Origin: an uncultured Cohaesibacter sp.
GTDB lineage: Bacteria; Pseudomonadota; Alphaproteobacteria; Rhizobiales; Cohaesibacteraceae
DNA: 64,000 bases
Reading direction: 5' to 3'
NCBI RefSeq assembly: GCF_963676275.1
Contig: NZ_OY781091.1
Location: 2,396,775-2,460,774 of the forward strand
In this document: piece after piece, positions 43,722-52,420 of the stretch
Position numbering within the stretch: the stretch's first letter is position 1
Layout of the letters: the number at the start of each line of letters is the position of its first letter
Notes under the pieces: model-generated
Told to the model about the DNA's origin: nothing
Database searches by the model: none
Seen by the model: only the letters and a program-made list of their open reading frames with translations
Translations under genes and position numbers: made by a program

Positions 43722-44765
43722 ATGGACAAAAAGAGCGAGGGAGTGCCAACACTCAAGGATGTTGCGGCGGCTGCCGGGCTGTCCATCGCGGCCGTTTCCA
43801 AGGTGTTCAACAACCGGGAAGGCGTCAGCGCCGCCAATCGGGCGCTGGTCATGAAGATTGCCGAGGAAATGGGCTATGCCGGCATCAGCGGCAGGGCGGC
43901 GGCCAACAGCCATCTGCAGCGCGCCGTCATTGCCACCCTCGACAAATATGTGACCGATGACGCCTTCTACGGCCAAATCATCGAATCCATCCTCGAATTC
44001 AGCCGCGCCGTAAATATCGAGATCAACCTGTCCATTGTCTCTTCGCAGGATCTGGAGCAGGCCGATTTGCGTCATCTTCTCAAGACCCCTTCCGACGGCA
44101 TCTTCCTTGTCGGGCTTGATGGTCCAGCGGTGGTCAATGCGGTGCGCTCCATTGGCTGCCCCGCCGTGTTGGTCAATGGCATGGACAGCCGCATGGAGCT
44201 GTCGAGCGTCTCCCCTGACAACTATTTTGGCGGTCGCGACGTGACCCGTCGCCTCTTGGAATTGGGCCACCGCGAGATCGTACATATCACCCACCCCCAC
44301 CGTGAATCGCTGATGCGACGGCTGATGGGGTTCCGCGAGGCAATGGAAGGGGCAGAGCTACCCTTCTCCTTCGAGCAGAACATCTTAGATGTCGGCGATC
44401 CGGATCTGATCAATCTGTCCTGTCATGACAAGGTGGCCGACTATCTGCGCACGCGCAATCCGCGCCCCACAGCGCTCTTCTGTGCCAACGACATGGTCGC
44501 ATTGGGCGCACTGCGCGCGATCGACAGTGTCGGCCTGAAGGTCCCCGATGACATATCGGTCGTCGGGTTTGACGGACTGGCCGTGGGGGCCCATGCCTCT
44601 CCGCCAATCAGCACCATGGCAATTGACGGGCGGGAAATGGCCTTCCAAGCGGTTCAGATGCTTCTCGATATCGCGCAAAGCGAATTGCGATGCGCCCGTC
44701 GGTTGAGCCTCGGAGTGCGCTATATCGAACGTGAGTCGACCCGAGCTCTGCATACTCCGTCATAA
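43722..44765 (+). CDS. LacI-family regulator of the uronide module
   Basis: This 347-residue repressor has an N-terminal helix-turn-helix (TLKDVAAAAGLSIAAVSKVF, residues about 7-26) with the hinge-like ANSHLQRAVIATLDKYV. The C-terminal sugar-binding domain includes FCANDMVALGALRAID and VPDDISVVGFDGLAVG. The ATG follows AGAGGATCGG. It lies 77 bases after the GH88 gene with its own palindrome. An unsaturated uronide or its product is the likely inducer. Confidence 0.93.
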   Translation: MDKKSEGVPTLKDVAAAAGLSIAAVSKVFNNREGVSAANRALVMKIAEEMGYAGISGRAAANSHLQRAVIATLDKYVTDDAFYGQIIESILEFSRAVNIEINLSIVSSQDLEQADLRHLLKTPSDGIFLVGLDGPAVVNAVRSIGCPAVLVNGMDSRMELSSVSPDNYFGGRDVTRRLLELGHREIVHITHPHRESLMRRLMGFREAMEGAELPFSFEQNILDVGDPDLINLSCHDKVADYLRTRNPRPTALFCANDMVALGALRAIDSVGLKVPDDISVVGFDGLAVGAHASPPISTMAIDGREMAFQAVQMLLDIAQSELRCARRLSLGVRYIERESTRALHTPS

Positions 44766-45297
44766 TCATGTAGCGCGGAAAAAAGATAGATAGCCGGCTT
44801 TCGCACACTCGAACACCACTTCCAGTTTCCGACAAGCAATGGTGGCCCAAAGCGGGCGTTCATCGATGGGCAAGCGCTGCGAGACTGTATGTGCAATCGG
44901 TTAAGCCTAGTCCCGGCAGGAACCAATCTAATGTGGTCGTACGGCCCAATTCTCAAAACAGACACGCCGTCGTTACGCATAAAAATACCAGCGCACAGTC
45001 TAGTACCGGAGGAAAACCCTCGGGCAACAATCCGTTAGCTGGATCTACCATTCCTCCCATCTTCGCATTTCAATTACGTAATAAGTTTTGACTATTTTTG
45101 TTTTGCACAACAATTCTAGGTTGCAATAACTAAATATCTCTACTAACTTTATATCAACCCGGCGACGTTTGATAAGTTTATGAATATTTTTTGCGCGGTT
45201 CGTCGCTAAGCTTCAAGACAAGCACACTCATAAAAATCCATTTATATCCAAGTCGTTTTAGATGACGATTTTTAGACCAAATTATAGGGTTAGTTAC
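44766..45297. other. Intergenic region, 532 bases
   Basis: The first half has average composition and no recognisable gene; the second half (from about 45060) is strongly AT-rich and must hold the promoter of the RTX gene. No operator or repeat stood out. Confidence 0.5.
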
Positions 45298-48200
45298 ATG
45301 GCAGATCCAATTATTTCCATCACTGGCAGCTCAGGCGAAGAAGGGGAATATGTCGCCTTTACCATAACCTTGTCTAAGGCATCAGAGGCCGAAGTTACGG
45401 TCAACTATAAAACGCTTCAAGATGGTTGCGCTTTGTGGGGCTCCAACAATGACGTCGAATCCACAAAATACTATCCATCATCCGGCACTTTTACATTTGA
45501 GGCAGGAGAGACTGTCGGCACGATTTATATCAGTATTGATAGCGACTATGTCGATGAATATGATGAGAACTTCACCATGGTTCTTTCAGACCCGACAAAT
45601 GCAACACTCGCGGGCGGTGAGAAAACTCTGACTGCAACAGGGGTGATTTTGGATGACGATGGAACTGGCTCGAATCTCGCTCTTTTCGTCTCTGATCCAA
45701 CGATCATGGAAGGCGATACTGGTGGAAAACAAGCAGTTTTCGAAATCCAGTTATCACAAGCCTATTCAAAAGACATCACGCTGAGCTATACAACACAGGA
45801 TGGAACCGCAACGGCCGGTTCTGATTATACCGCAAAAAGCGGTACGGTTACGTTTCTTGCTGGCCAAACGACCGCGAGCGTTTCAGTCACCGTTTCCGGT
45901 GATACGAGCGTAGAAACCCAGGAGACATTCTCGCTTGTCGTAACTCCAACATCGGCAATAGCAAACTCTGTTGAAGATTCCTCTGGCATTGCCACAATTC
46001 TCGATGAAGATTCGGATACCGGTAGCGCCCCCGTTATTTCCATCACTGGCAGCTCAGGCGAAGAAGGTGAATATGTCGCCTTTACCATAACCTTGTCTGA
46101 GGCATCAGACGCCGAAGTTACGGTCAACTATAAAACGCTTCAAGATGGCAGCGCTTTGTTGGGCAACAACAATGACGTCGAATCCACCTCCAACTATCCA
46201 TCATCCGGCACTTTTACATTTGAGGCCGGAGAGACTGTCGGCACGATTTATATCAGGATTGATAGCGACTATGCCGATGAATATGATGAGAACTTCACCT
46301 TGGCTCTTTCAGGCCCGACAAATGCAACACTCGCGGGCGGTGAAGACACCTTGACTGCGACAGGGGTGATTTTGGATGACGATGGAACTGGCTCTAATCT
46401 CGCCCTTTTCGTCTCTGATCCAACGATCAAGGAAGGCGATACTGGTACAAAACAAGCGGTTTTCGAAATCCAGTTATCACAAGCCTATTCCAAAGACATC
46501 ACGCTGAGCTATACAACACAGAATGGAACAGCAACGGCCGGTTCTGACTATACCGCAAAAAGCGGTACGGTTACGTTTCTTGCTGGCCAAACAGTTGCAA
46601 GCGTCGCTGTTACGATCTTAACTGATTCAGTTCTGGAAAGTAATGAAACCTTCTCACTTATTGTCACTCCGACATCTGCTATTGCGAACGGAACTGAAGA
46701 TTCAACCGGAGTTGCAACAATTCTCGATAGCGGTATCGATTATGAAATCGTGAAAGGCGGAAATGGAAACAACAAGCTCTACGGAGGGTCTGGTGACGAT
46801 CACCTCTATGGCTATGGCGGGAATGATACGCTCAAGGGTGGCAATGGGAATGACCTTCTTTATGGAGGGAACGGCAATGACTATTTATATGGCAACGCAG
46901 GTTCTGACTCCCTATTTGGGGGCTCCGGCAACGATTATCTCGATGGCGGTCTCGGCGCTGACAAAATGGTTGGCAACAATGGCAACGACACTTATATCGT
47001 CAACGATTCCAAAGACAAAGTCATTGAATATGCCGGTCAGGGGACTGACCTTGTAAACAGCTCCGTGAGTTTTTCTCTCAATGCAAATAGCCAAAATATC
47101 GAAAACCTGACCCTAACCGGCTCCAATTCCATTAATGGCACAGGCAATGGGATCGCCAATATCATAAAGGGCAATGGAGCTAAAAACGTCCTGAACGGCC
47201 TTGACGGAAATGACAAACTCTATGGCTATGGCGGCAATGACACGCTCAAGGGTGGCAATGGGAATGACCTTCTTTATGGAGGGAACGGCAATGACTATTT
47301 ATATGGCAACGCAGGTTCTGACTCCCTATTTGGGAGCTCCGGCAACGATTATCTCGATGGCGGCCTCGGCGCTGACAAAATGTTTGGCAACAATGGCAAC
47401 GACACTTTTATCGTCAACGATTCCAGAGACAAAGTCATTGAATATGCCGGTCAGGGGACTGACCTTGTAAAAAGCTCCGTGAGTTTTTCACTGAAAGCCA
47501 ATGGCCAAAATGTCGAAAACCTGATCCTAACCGGATCCAATTCCATTAATGGCACAGGCAATGGGATCGCCAATATCATAAAGGGCAATGGAGCTAAAAA
47601 CGTCCTGAGCGGCCTTGACGGCAATGACAAACTCTATGGCTATGGCGGCAATGACACGCTTAAAGGTGGCAATGGGAATGACCTTCTTTATGGAGGGAAC
47701 GACAATGACCATTTATATGGTAACGCAGGATCTGACTCCCTATTTGGCGGCTCCGGCAACGATTATCTCGATGGCGGTCTCGGCATAGACAAAATGCTTG
47801 GCAACAATGGCAACGACACCTATATCGTCAACGTTTCCAGAGACAAAGTCATTGAATATGCCGGTCAGGGAACTGACCTTGTAAAGAGTTCCGCGAATTT
47901 TTCTCTGAAAGCCAATGGCCAAAATGTCGAAAACCTGACCCTAACCGGATCCAATTCCATTAATGGCACAGGCAATGGGCTCGCCAATATCATAAAGGGC
48001 AATGGAGCTAAAAATGTCCTGAGCGGTCTTGACGGCAATGACAAACTCTATGGCTATGGCGGCAATGACACGCTCAAAGGTGGCAATGGGAACGACACTT
48101 TGGTCGGAGGCGCTGGAGCTGATAGATTGATCGGCGGTTTGGGCAAAGATTCGATGTATGCTGGCAATGACAGCACCAAAGATACCTTTGTCTTTAGCAG

Positions 48201-48480
48201 TGTGAACGACAGTAAAGTTGGTAAAGCTCACGACACCATTTATCAGTTTGAGAACAACGAAGACATAATCGATCTGTCTGATATTGATGCCAACGCATCT
48301 AATTCGGGAAATCAGGAATTTGCTTTTTCGGGTACGAGCGCTTCGGCAAATTCTATCTGGTACGCAGCTTCAGGCTCTGACATCTCCGTTTATGGCGATG
48401 TTAATGGAGATGGCGTCGCTGATTTCCGGATCGACATCAATAATGTATCTTCGCTCTCAGAATCCGACTTCTTACTTTAG
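45298..48480 (+). CDS. Large Calx-beta and RTX-repeat protein, probable type I secretion substrate
   Basis: The protein is 1,060 residues from the ATG at 45298 (an ATG at 45262 is also in frame). Four Calx-beta-type domains come first in an A-B-A-B order (A: ISITGSSGEEGEYVAF; B: NLALFVSDPTIMEGDTG, both twice). RTX nonapeptides follow (GGNGNDLLYGGNGNDYLYGN), binding calcium, in three long near-identical blocks. The end, ISVYGDVNGDGVADFRIDIN and then ESDFLL, is the usual type I secretion C-terminus. There is no N-terminal signal peptide. No catalytic domain is recognisable, so an adhesin or surface-layer role is likely. No type I exporter genes are in the window. Confidence 0.9.
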   Translation: MADPIISITGSSGEEGEYVAFTITLSKASEAEVTVNYKTLQDGCALWGSNNDVESTKYYPSSGTFTFEAGETVGTIYISIDSDYVDEYDENFTMVLSDPTNATLAGGEKTLTATGVILDDDGTGSNLALFVSDPTIMEGDTGGKQAVFEIQLSQAYSKDITLSYTTQDGTATAGSDYTAKSGTVTFLAGQTTASVSVTVSGDTSVETQETFSLVVTPTSAIANSVEDSSGIATILDEDSDTGSAPVISITGSSGEEGEYVAFTITLSEASDAEVTVNYKTLQDGSALLGNNNDVESTSNYPSSGTFTFEAGETVGTIYIRIDSDYADEYDENFTLALSGPTNATLAGGEDTLTATGVILDDDGTGSNLALFVSDPTIKEGDTGTKQAVFEIQLSQAYSKDITLSYTTQNGTATAGSDYTAKSGTVTFLAGQTVASVAVTILTDSVLESNETFSLIVTPTSAIANGTEDSTGVATILDSGIDYEIVKGGNGNNKLYGGSGDDHLYGYGGNDTLKGGNGNDLLYGGNGNDYLYGNAGSDSLFGGSGNDYLDGGLGADKMVGNNGNDTYIVNDSKDKVIEYAGQGTDLVNSSVSFSLNANSQNIENLTLTGSNSINGTGNGIANIIKGNGAKNVLNGLDGNDKLYGYGGNDTLKGGNGNDLLYGGNGNDYLYGNAGSDSLFGSSGNDYLDGGLGADKMFGNNGNDTFIVNDSRDKVIEYAGQGTDLVKSSVSFSLKANGQNVENLILTGSNSINGTGNGIANIIKGNGAKNVLSGLDGNDKLYGYGGNDTLKGGNGNDLLYGGNDNDHLYGNAGSDSLFGGSGNDYLDGGLGIDKMLGNNGNDTYIVNVSRDKVIEYAGQGTDLVKSSANFSLKANGQNVENLTLTGSNSINGTGNGLANIIKGNGAKNVLSGLDGNDKLYGYGGNDTLKGGNGNDTLVGGAGADRLIGGLGKDSMYAGNDSTKDTFVFSSVNDSKVGKAHDTIYQFENNEDIIDLSDIDANASNSGNQEFAFSGTSASANSIWYAASGSDISVYGDVNGDGVADFRIDINNVSSLSESDFLL
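45313..46730 (+). repeat. Tandem duplication of a 723-base Calx-beta pair
   Basis: The sequence starting ATTTCCATCACTGGCAGC occurs at 45313 and again at 46036, and most bases between are conserved at DNA level. Only the last part of the second copy differs. The offset of 723 bases keeps the frame (241 codons). Confidence 0.9.
46804..48045 (+). repeat. Three tandem 414-base RTX units plus a partial fourth
   Basis: CTCTATGGCTATGGCGG begins units at 46804, 47218 and 47632, and a partial unit starts at 48046. The period is exactly 414 bases (138 codons) with few substitutions, so the units arose by recent duplication or are kept alike by gene conversion. Confidence 0.95.
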
Positions 48481-48510
48481 TTTCGTTTTCACACTTCAAA
48501 AGCCAACGTC

Positions 48511-48540
48511 TAACAGGGCATCAAAATGCCCTGTTATTTT
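48511..48540 (+). terminator. Terminator of the RTX gene
   Basis: TAACAGGGCAT at 48511-48521 pairs perfectly with ATGCCCTGTTA at 48526-48536, with a four-base loop and then TTTT. Confidence 0.9.
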
Positions 48541-48688
48541 GCGCAGCAAGCAATATTAAGCCGCGGTGAGGGCGGCACTTTGCAGTCGCGGTCGGCAGAG
48601 TGGTTGTCGTCCTCTCTTACGCCGACCAGCGAGCAGATTTTTACGGATCTCCAACTGAAACAAGACGAGCCTTGCCTGCGGATTGGCC

Positions 48689-48850
48689 CTACTGTTCTTT
48701 TGAAGGAAATTGATCATATATCTGCGCAGGGAATCGCACGTGAGGGGCATCATACTTCTTCGAAAGCTCAGAAAGCGTCAATTCTTCGCGAATGGCTTCA
48801 AGCGCAACCTTGGCTCTAAAGTCGGCAGAATAGCGTTTTCTCTTCGTCAT
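48689..48850 (-). pseudogene. 5' fragment of an IS3-family transposase orfA
   Basis: On the - strand an ATG at 48850 begins MTKRKRYSADFRAKVALEAI, then REELTLSELSKKYD, the helix-turn-helix start of IS3-family OrfA proteins. After residue 34 the match is lost and the frame stops at 48689. No OrfB or inverted terminal repeats are recognisable. It is too short to be functional and marks an old insertion or rearrangement between the RTX gene and the polyol module. Confidence 0.8.
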
Positions 48851-48938
48851 TGCGGATCGTCTTTCTGATCAGGCGATCCCCCTTGCCTTATGGTCCGATT
48901 TCCTAGGACCAGCTCTTTTTGTGACTGTGCCGTCTTCT

Positions 48939-49625
48939 TCATGAACGCTTTGTCTGGTCGAACAGGATTTCGATGGCAGGGATAAGCGCTTTCCAATCTT
49001 CGACAATAGCCTCCGCTCCTGCATCTTTTAGCTGTTCTATGGTATGGAAGCCCCAGCTCACCCCAACGCAATGCACGCCGGCATTATGTGCCATATGCAT
49101 GTCAATCTGCGCGTCGCCAATCAACACAGTGCGATCGGCAGCCAACTTAACCGCTTCTCTCGCTTGGGTTAGCATCGTCGGGTCGGGTTTGGAAGGGGCA
49201 GTGTCAGCGGTCTCGATCACTTCGAAATAATCCAGTATCCCGTTGCCGCTGAGCATATAGTTGACGCCAGAGCTGGATTTCCCCGTGGCAATGCCAAGGA
49301 TAATATCGTCTCGGGCCTTGAGCTGGTCGAGGACGTCACGCCCACCTTCAAACAGCGGATCCAGTCCGCGCCCTGCAGCCTGTTCGGAAGCCTTGCGTGC
49401 ATTATGTTCATCGCACAATTGCGCCGTCAAATGCGCATGCTCCGGCCCGAGCAGGCGGGTGTAATATTTGTCGAGCGTTAATCCGGTTGCTCCGAGAATG
49501 GCATCTGCGCTTGGAACGGCCAAGCCATGGTTCTGGAACAATTCGGTCACACAATTGATCTTGTCGATGCGGCTATCCAGCAAAGTGCCGTCAACATCAA
49601 ACAAAACAAGTTTGGTCATACTCAT
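48939..49625 (-). CDS. HAD-superfamily phosphatase (phosphoglycolate phosphatase-like)
   Basis: This 228-residue enzyme carries HAD motif I VLFDVDGTLLDS (nucleophile aspartate near residue 9), motif II in GIATGKSSSG, and motifs III/IV in PSKPDPTML and VLIGDAQIDMHMAHNAG. The cap domain lies between motifs I and II. The ATG follows AAAGGATTTCC. It is last in the leftward polyol operon and probably dephosphorylates a sugar or side-product phosphate. Substrate choice cannot be read from sequence. Confidence 0.88.
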   Translation of the reverse strand: MSMTKLVLFDVDGTLLDSRIDKINCVTELFQNHGLAVPSADAILGATGLTLDKYYTRLLGPEHAHLTAQLCDEHNARKASEQAAGRGLDPLFEGGRDVLDQLKARDDIILGIATGKSSSGVNYMLSGNGILDYFEVIETADTAPSKPDPTMLTQAREAVKLAADRTVLIGDAQIDMHMAHNAGVHCVGVSWGFHTIEQLKDAGAEAIVEDWKALIPAIEILFDQTKRS

Positions 49626-49707
49626 AGGAAATCCTTTTGATTCAATGCGCGCGCTACTGTCTGCTCTGGTGAACAGGCGACATCGGCAAGCCGGGCTTTA
49701 AATGCGT

Positions 49708-50370
49708 TTAATCAATCGTGATGAGAAAATCTTTCCCGTTCGCCTGAACGGTCAGCTGGGAATAAGACAAGATACTGGGAATGGACTCCTGCCCCGATGA
49801 CGAAGATGTTGCCGCCACGCCGATAACGTGACTTCCTGCCGCAATGCCCGAAGCGATGCCTGCTGGAGCATCTTCAAAGACCAGACAATCTTGCGGCGCA
49901 ATCCCGAGTTTGCTTGCCCCTTTGAGGTATGGTTCAGGGTGTGGCTTGCCATGGGAAATATCATCAGCGGTAACGAGCTGTGCCGGTTTGGGAATTCCTG
50001 CCGCCTTGATACGTGCGCTGGCAATGGCGATGGTGCCAGAGGTTACGATAGTCCAGGGTATTTGCATCTCGGTCAGTTGATGCAGGAAATCGATAGCGCC
50101 TTCAATAGGAACAACGCCGCGCGTATCGGTGCTTTCCTCATCATGGAGCAGTCTTATCTCTTGCTTGATCACGTCTTCACCGGCGAATTGAAGAAATTCG
50201 CGAATGGATTCATGTGCAGGGCGACCATGGATGAGGGGGAGATAATGATCAGGTTCAAGGCCGTGCCGCGTCAACAAAGCACCCCAGGCACGTTTCACGA
50301 CACTGGAGGAATCGATCAGTGTTCCGTCGAGATCAAAAAGGCAGCCATGGAAAGAAATCTGATATGTCAC
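49708..50370 (-). CDS. HAD-superfamily sugar phosphatase (beta-phosphoglucomutase-like subfamily)
   Basis: This 220-residue protein has motif I GCLFDLDGTLIDSSSVVKRA, motif II VTSGTIAIASAR, motif III ISHGKPHPEPYLKGA and motif IV CLVFEDAPAGIASGIAAG. The frame extends upstream to 50514, but that part overlaps a long hairpin (50412-50467) and the dehydrogenase stop, so the GTG at 50370 is chosen; its ribosome site is modest. Relatives dephosphorylate hexitol and hexose phosphates (GS1/YfbT type). In this operon it may remove unwanted tagatose or polyol phosphates. Confidence 0.87.
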   Translation of the reverse strand: MTYQISFHGCLFDLDGTLIDSSSVVKRAWGALLTRHGLEPDHYLPLIHGRPAHESIREFLQFAGEDVIKQEIRLLHDEESTDTRGVVPIEGAIDFLHQLTEMQIPWTIVTSGTIAIASARIKAAGIPKPAQLVTADDISHGKPHPEPYLKGASKLGIAPQDCLVFEDAPAGIASGIAAGSHVIGVAATSSSSGQESIPSILSYSQLTVQANGKDFLITID

Positions 50371-50411
50371 AATGGTTTCTCTGCCTATTTTGGGGAGTGA
50401 AGGGCGAAGTG

Positions 50412-50467
50412 CCGGAAGCGACTTTATACCCTGATCCTTCTGGAAGGAAGGTATAAATTGCTTCCGG
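50412..50467 (-). other. Long imperfect intercistronic hairpin
   Basis: CCGGAAGC (50412-50419) pairs with GCTTCCGG (50460-50467), then TTTATACC (50423-50430) with GGTATAAA (50450-50457), and an inner TCCTTC/GAAGGA caps it. It lies between the SmoS-type gene and the HAD gene and has no T-run in their direction. Confidence 0.75.
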
Positions 50468-50501
50468 TTTTTCCTTCGCAAGAGAGGAAGGAGGACCACT
50501 T

Positions 50502-51272
50502 TTAGCTCATCCAATTGCCACCATCGACATTGTAGGTCTGGGAGACAATATAGTCAGATTCACTGCTAGCAAGGAAGATGGCCATGCCGCACAGATCTTC
50601 CGGAGTTGCCATGCGACCGAATGGAACTGCCTTGCCAACTTCAACCTTCTTCTGGCCGACTTCTTTATGCTCGTTCTGGGCAAAGAAGGCGTCAACGCCG
50701 TCCCAGTGTTCGCCATCAACCACGCCCGGAGCAATGGCGTTTACGTTGATGCCATATTTGATCAGGTCAAGACCTGCGGACTGGGTGAGGGAGATAACAG
50801 CCGCTTTTGTCGAGCAGTAAGGAGCAACAAGTGCTTCGCCACGACGACCAGCCTGAGAGGCCATATTGATGATCTTGCCGCCTTCGCCGCGTTCGATCAT
50901 GTGTTTTGCAACCGCCTGTAGGGTGAAGAAAACGCCATTGACGTTGATATCATAGACGCGCAGGAAGTCTTCGCGCTTGATGTCGACAATCGGGCCGGCG
51001 CAGAAGAGGCCGGCATTGTTGATTAGAATGTCGATCTTGCCCAGTTTTTCAATGGTTGTCTTGATCGCATTGTCGATGCTTTCCTGGCTCGTAACGTCCA
51101 TTTTGACAGCAATGGCAGCGTCGCCAATTTCTGCAGCGGCTTTGGTGGCGCGCTCGATATTGATGTCGGCAATAACGACTTTGGCGCCTTCTTTTACATA
51201 GGCTTTTGCAAACCCGAAACCGATGCCGCGGGCACTGCCCGTAATCAGCGCTACTTTGTCTTTCAATCTCAT
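50502..51272 (-). CDS. smoS: Polyol dehydrogenase, short-chain family (sorbitol/galactitol dehydrogenase SmoS-like)
   Basis: This 256-residue NAD-dependent SDR has TGSARGIGFGFAKAY at the nucleotide site, NNAG at 85-88, the catalytic serine S139 in NMASQAGRRG and Y152/K156 in YCSTKAAV. The stretches QAGRRGEALV, APGVVDGEHWDGVDA and the end YIVSQTYNVDGGNWMS closely match rhodobacterial SmoS, which oxidises sorbitol and galactitol to ketoses. GGAGGACAAAATC precedes the ATG at 51272. It belongs to the leftward polyol operon. Galactitol to tagatose is the likely reaction here. Confidence 0.92.
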   Translation of the reverse strand: MRLKDKVALITGSARGIGFGFAKAYVKEGAKVVIADINIERATKAAAEIGDAAIAVKMDVTSQESIDNAIKTTIEKLGKIDILINNAGLFCAGPIVDIKREDFLRVYDINVNGVFFTLQAVAKHMIERGEGGKIINMASQAGRRGEALVAPYCSTKAAVISLTQSAGLDLIKYGINVNAIAPGVVDGEHWDGVDAFFAQNEHKEVGQKKVEVGKAVPFGRMATPEDLCGMAIFLASSESDYIVSQTYNVDGGNWMS

Positions 51273-51337
51273 GATTTTGTCCTCCAAATGGCACAAAGCC
51301 AGGTTTACTTTCTGCGAGGTTTCCCCCGTAAACTCAG

Positions 51338-52342
51338 TTAAAGCGCATTGAACCGGTATTCGCAGATATGCTCGTATATCTGGCCCGGTCGCAATATCGG
51401 TGAAGGGAAGTATCTGTTGTTAATTGCGTCGGCAAAACCGGCTGTTTCAAGGCACAGCCCGCGGCTTACTCCAATTTTTTGTCCGTCGATACCCACAATT
51501 TCTGGGAGGCCTGCCGCGGTATAGAAAAGCAGTCCCGGCTGATTGCTCCAAACTTCCATCTCCAGATCTTTTTCAGGAGACTGCAGTCGTGCAACGCGAG
51601 CCTTTTCTTCGCGAGGGCCGTTGACGGCAAAATTGACTTCATAATCCTGCCCAACCTTGCGTAGAGAGCGGAAATCAAACGCTGTATTCTTGACGGACAA
51701 AATTTCGCCAGTCGGAATCTGGTTGGAATGGGCAGGGGTGATGAGGTCAGCATTGATTTCAAGCCAGTGATCCGCAGCGCCTGCATCAGATGCAAGGTTG
51801 AAGTAGCTGTGGTTCGTCATGTTCAGTAGGGTGGGGCTGTCGCATTGGCCATTGATGGTCAAGCAAAGGCCATTATCCTCCGTCAGCTCGTAAAGGCAGG
51901 AGACCTCCACTTTCCCCGGATAACCTTCCTCGCCGTCTGGCGATGTGATGCCAAGCTTGACGGAAGACACCGTTGCTGACTCTACGGTCCAGTTGCGGCG
52001 GGTAAAGCCTTTCACACCACCATGCAAATGGACATTGCCATCACCATTAACCGGCAATTGATAGGATTTGCCGTCCAGCGTGAAGGCGCCTTTATCAATC
52101 CTGTTGCATACGCGACCAACAACCGTGCCGAGATACGGGCCATTTTCGATATAGCTTTCCAGTTTTTCAAATCCCAGTACGACCCGCCGTACAGAGCCAT
52201 CTTTCAAAGGCACTTGCAGATCTCTTAAAACTGCACCGAATGACAGAATAGACGCCCGCGCGCCGGACTTGTTTTCAAGAATAACCTCGGTGATGGTTTC
52301 TCCACCCACATTGTGGTCAATGCACTGCGCAGTTGATGTCAC
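51338..52342 (-). CDS. Aldose 1-epimerase (galactose mutarotase family)
   Basis: This 334-residue beta-sandwich enzyme shows the family landmarks GPYLGTVVGRVCNRI (active-site N, R), NMTNHSYFNLA with the catalytic histidine (about 180) and TAGFADAINNRYFPSPILRP with the glutamate-side region (GLCLETAGF). The GTG at 52342 lies eight bases after GGAGG; an in-frame TTG upstream overlaps that site. It sits between the kinase and the dehydrogenase of the polyol operon, odd for a purely polyol pathway, since only aldoses mutarotate. Confidence 0.9.
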   Translation of the reverse strand: MTSTAQCIDHNVGGETITEVILENKSGARASILSFGAVLRDLQVPLKDGSVRRVVLGFEKLESYIENGPYLGTVVGRVCNRIDKGAFTLDGKSYQLPVNGDGNVHLHGGVKGFTRRNWTVESATVSSVKLGITSPDGEEGYPGKVEVSCLYELTEDNGLCLTINGQCDSPTLLNMTNHSYFNLASDAGAADHWLEINADLITPAHSNQIPTGEILSVKNTAFDFRSLRKVGQDYEVNFAVNGPREEKARVARLQSPEKDLEMEVWSNQPGLLFYTAAGLPEIVGIDGQKIGVSRGLCLETAGFADAINNRYFPSPILRPGQIYEHICEYRFNAL

Positions 52343-52420
52343 GCCAATTTCCTCCAATTTTTAGAGCATAACCCGATGCTCCGAAACGAACGGGGCCACC
52401 GTCAGGTCTCAAGTCTTGTC

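Noticed and set aside
42454-43752. A 432-codon frame antisense to the GH88 gene
   Set aside because: Complete overlap with a gene that has catalytic motifs and a good ribosome site.
46804-48045. Possible CRISPR-like or satellite array
   Set aside because: The 414-base period is in frame and encodes RTX motifs; it is a protein repeat.
48526-48819. A 97-codon frame after the RTX gene
   Set aside because: It starts inside the terminator and runs antisense over the IS3 orfA fragment.
50371-50514. N-terminal extension of the HAD phosphatase
   Set aside because: It crosses a long hairpin, overlaps the dehydrogenase stop and has no similarity to the family; the HAD domain begins right after the GTG at 50370.
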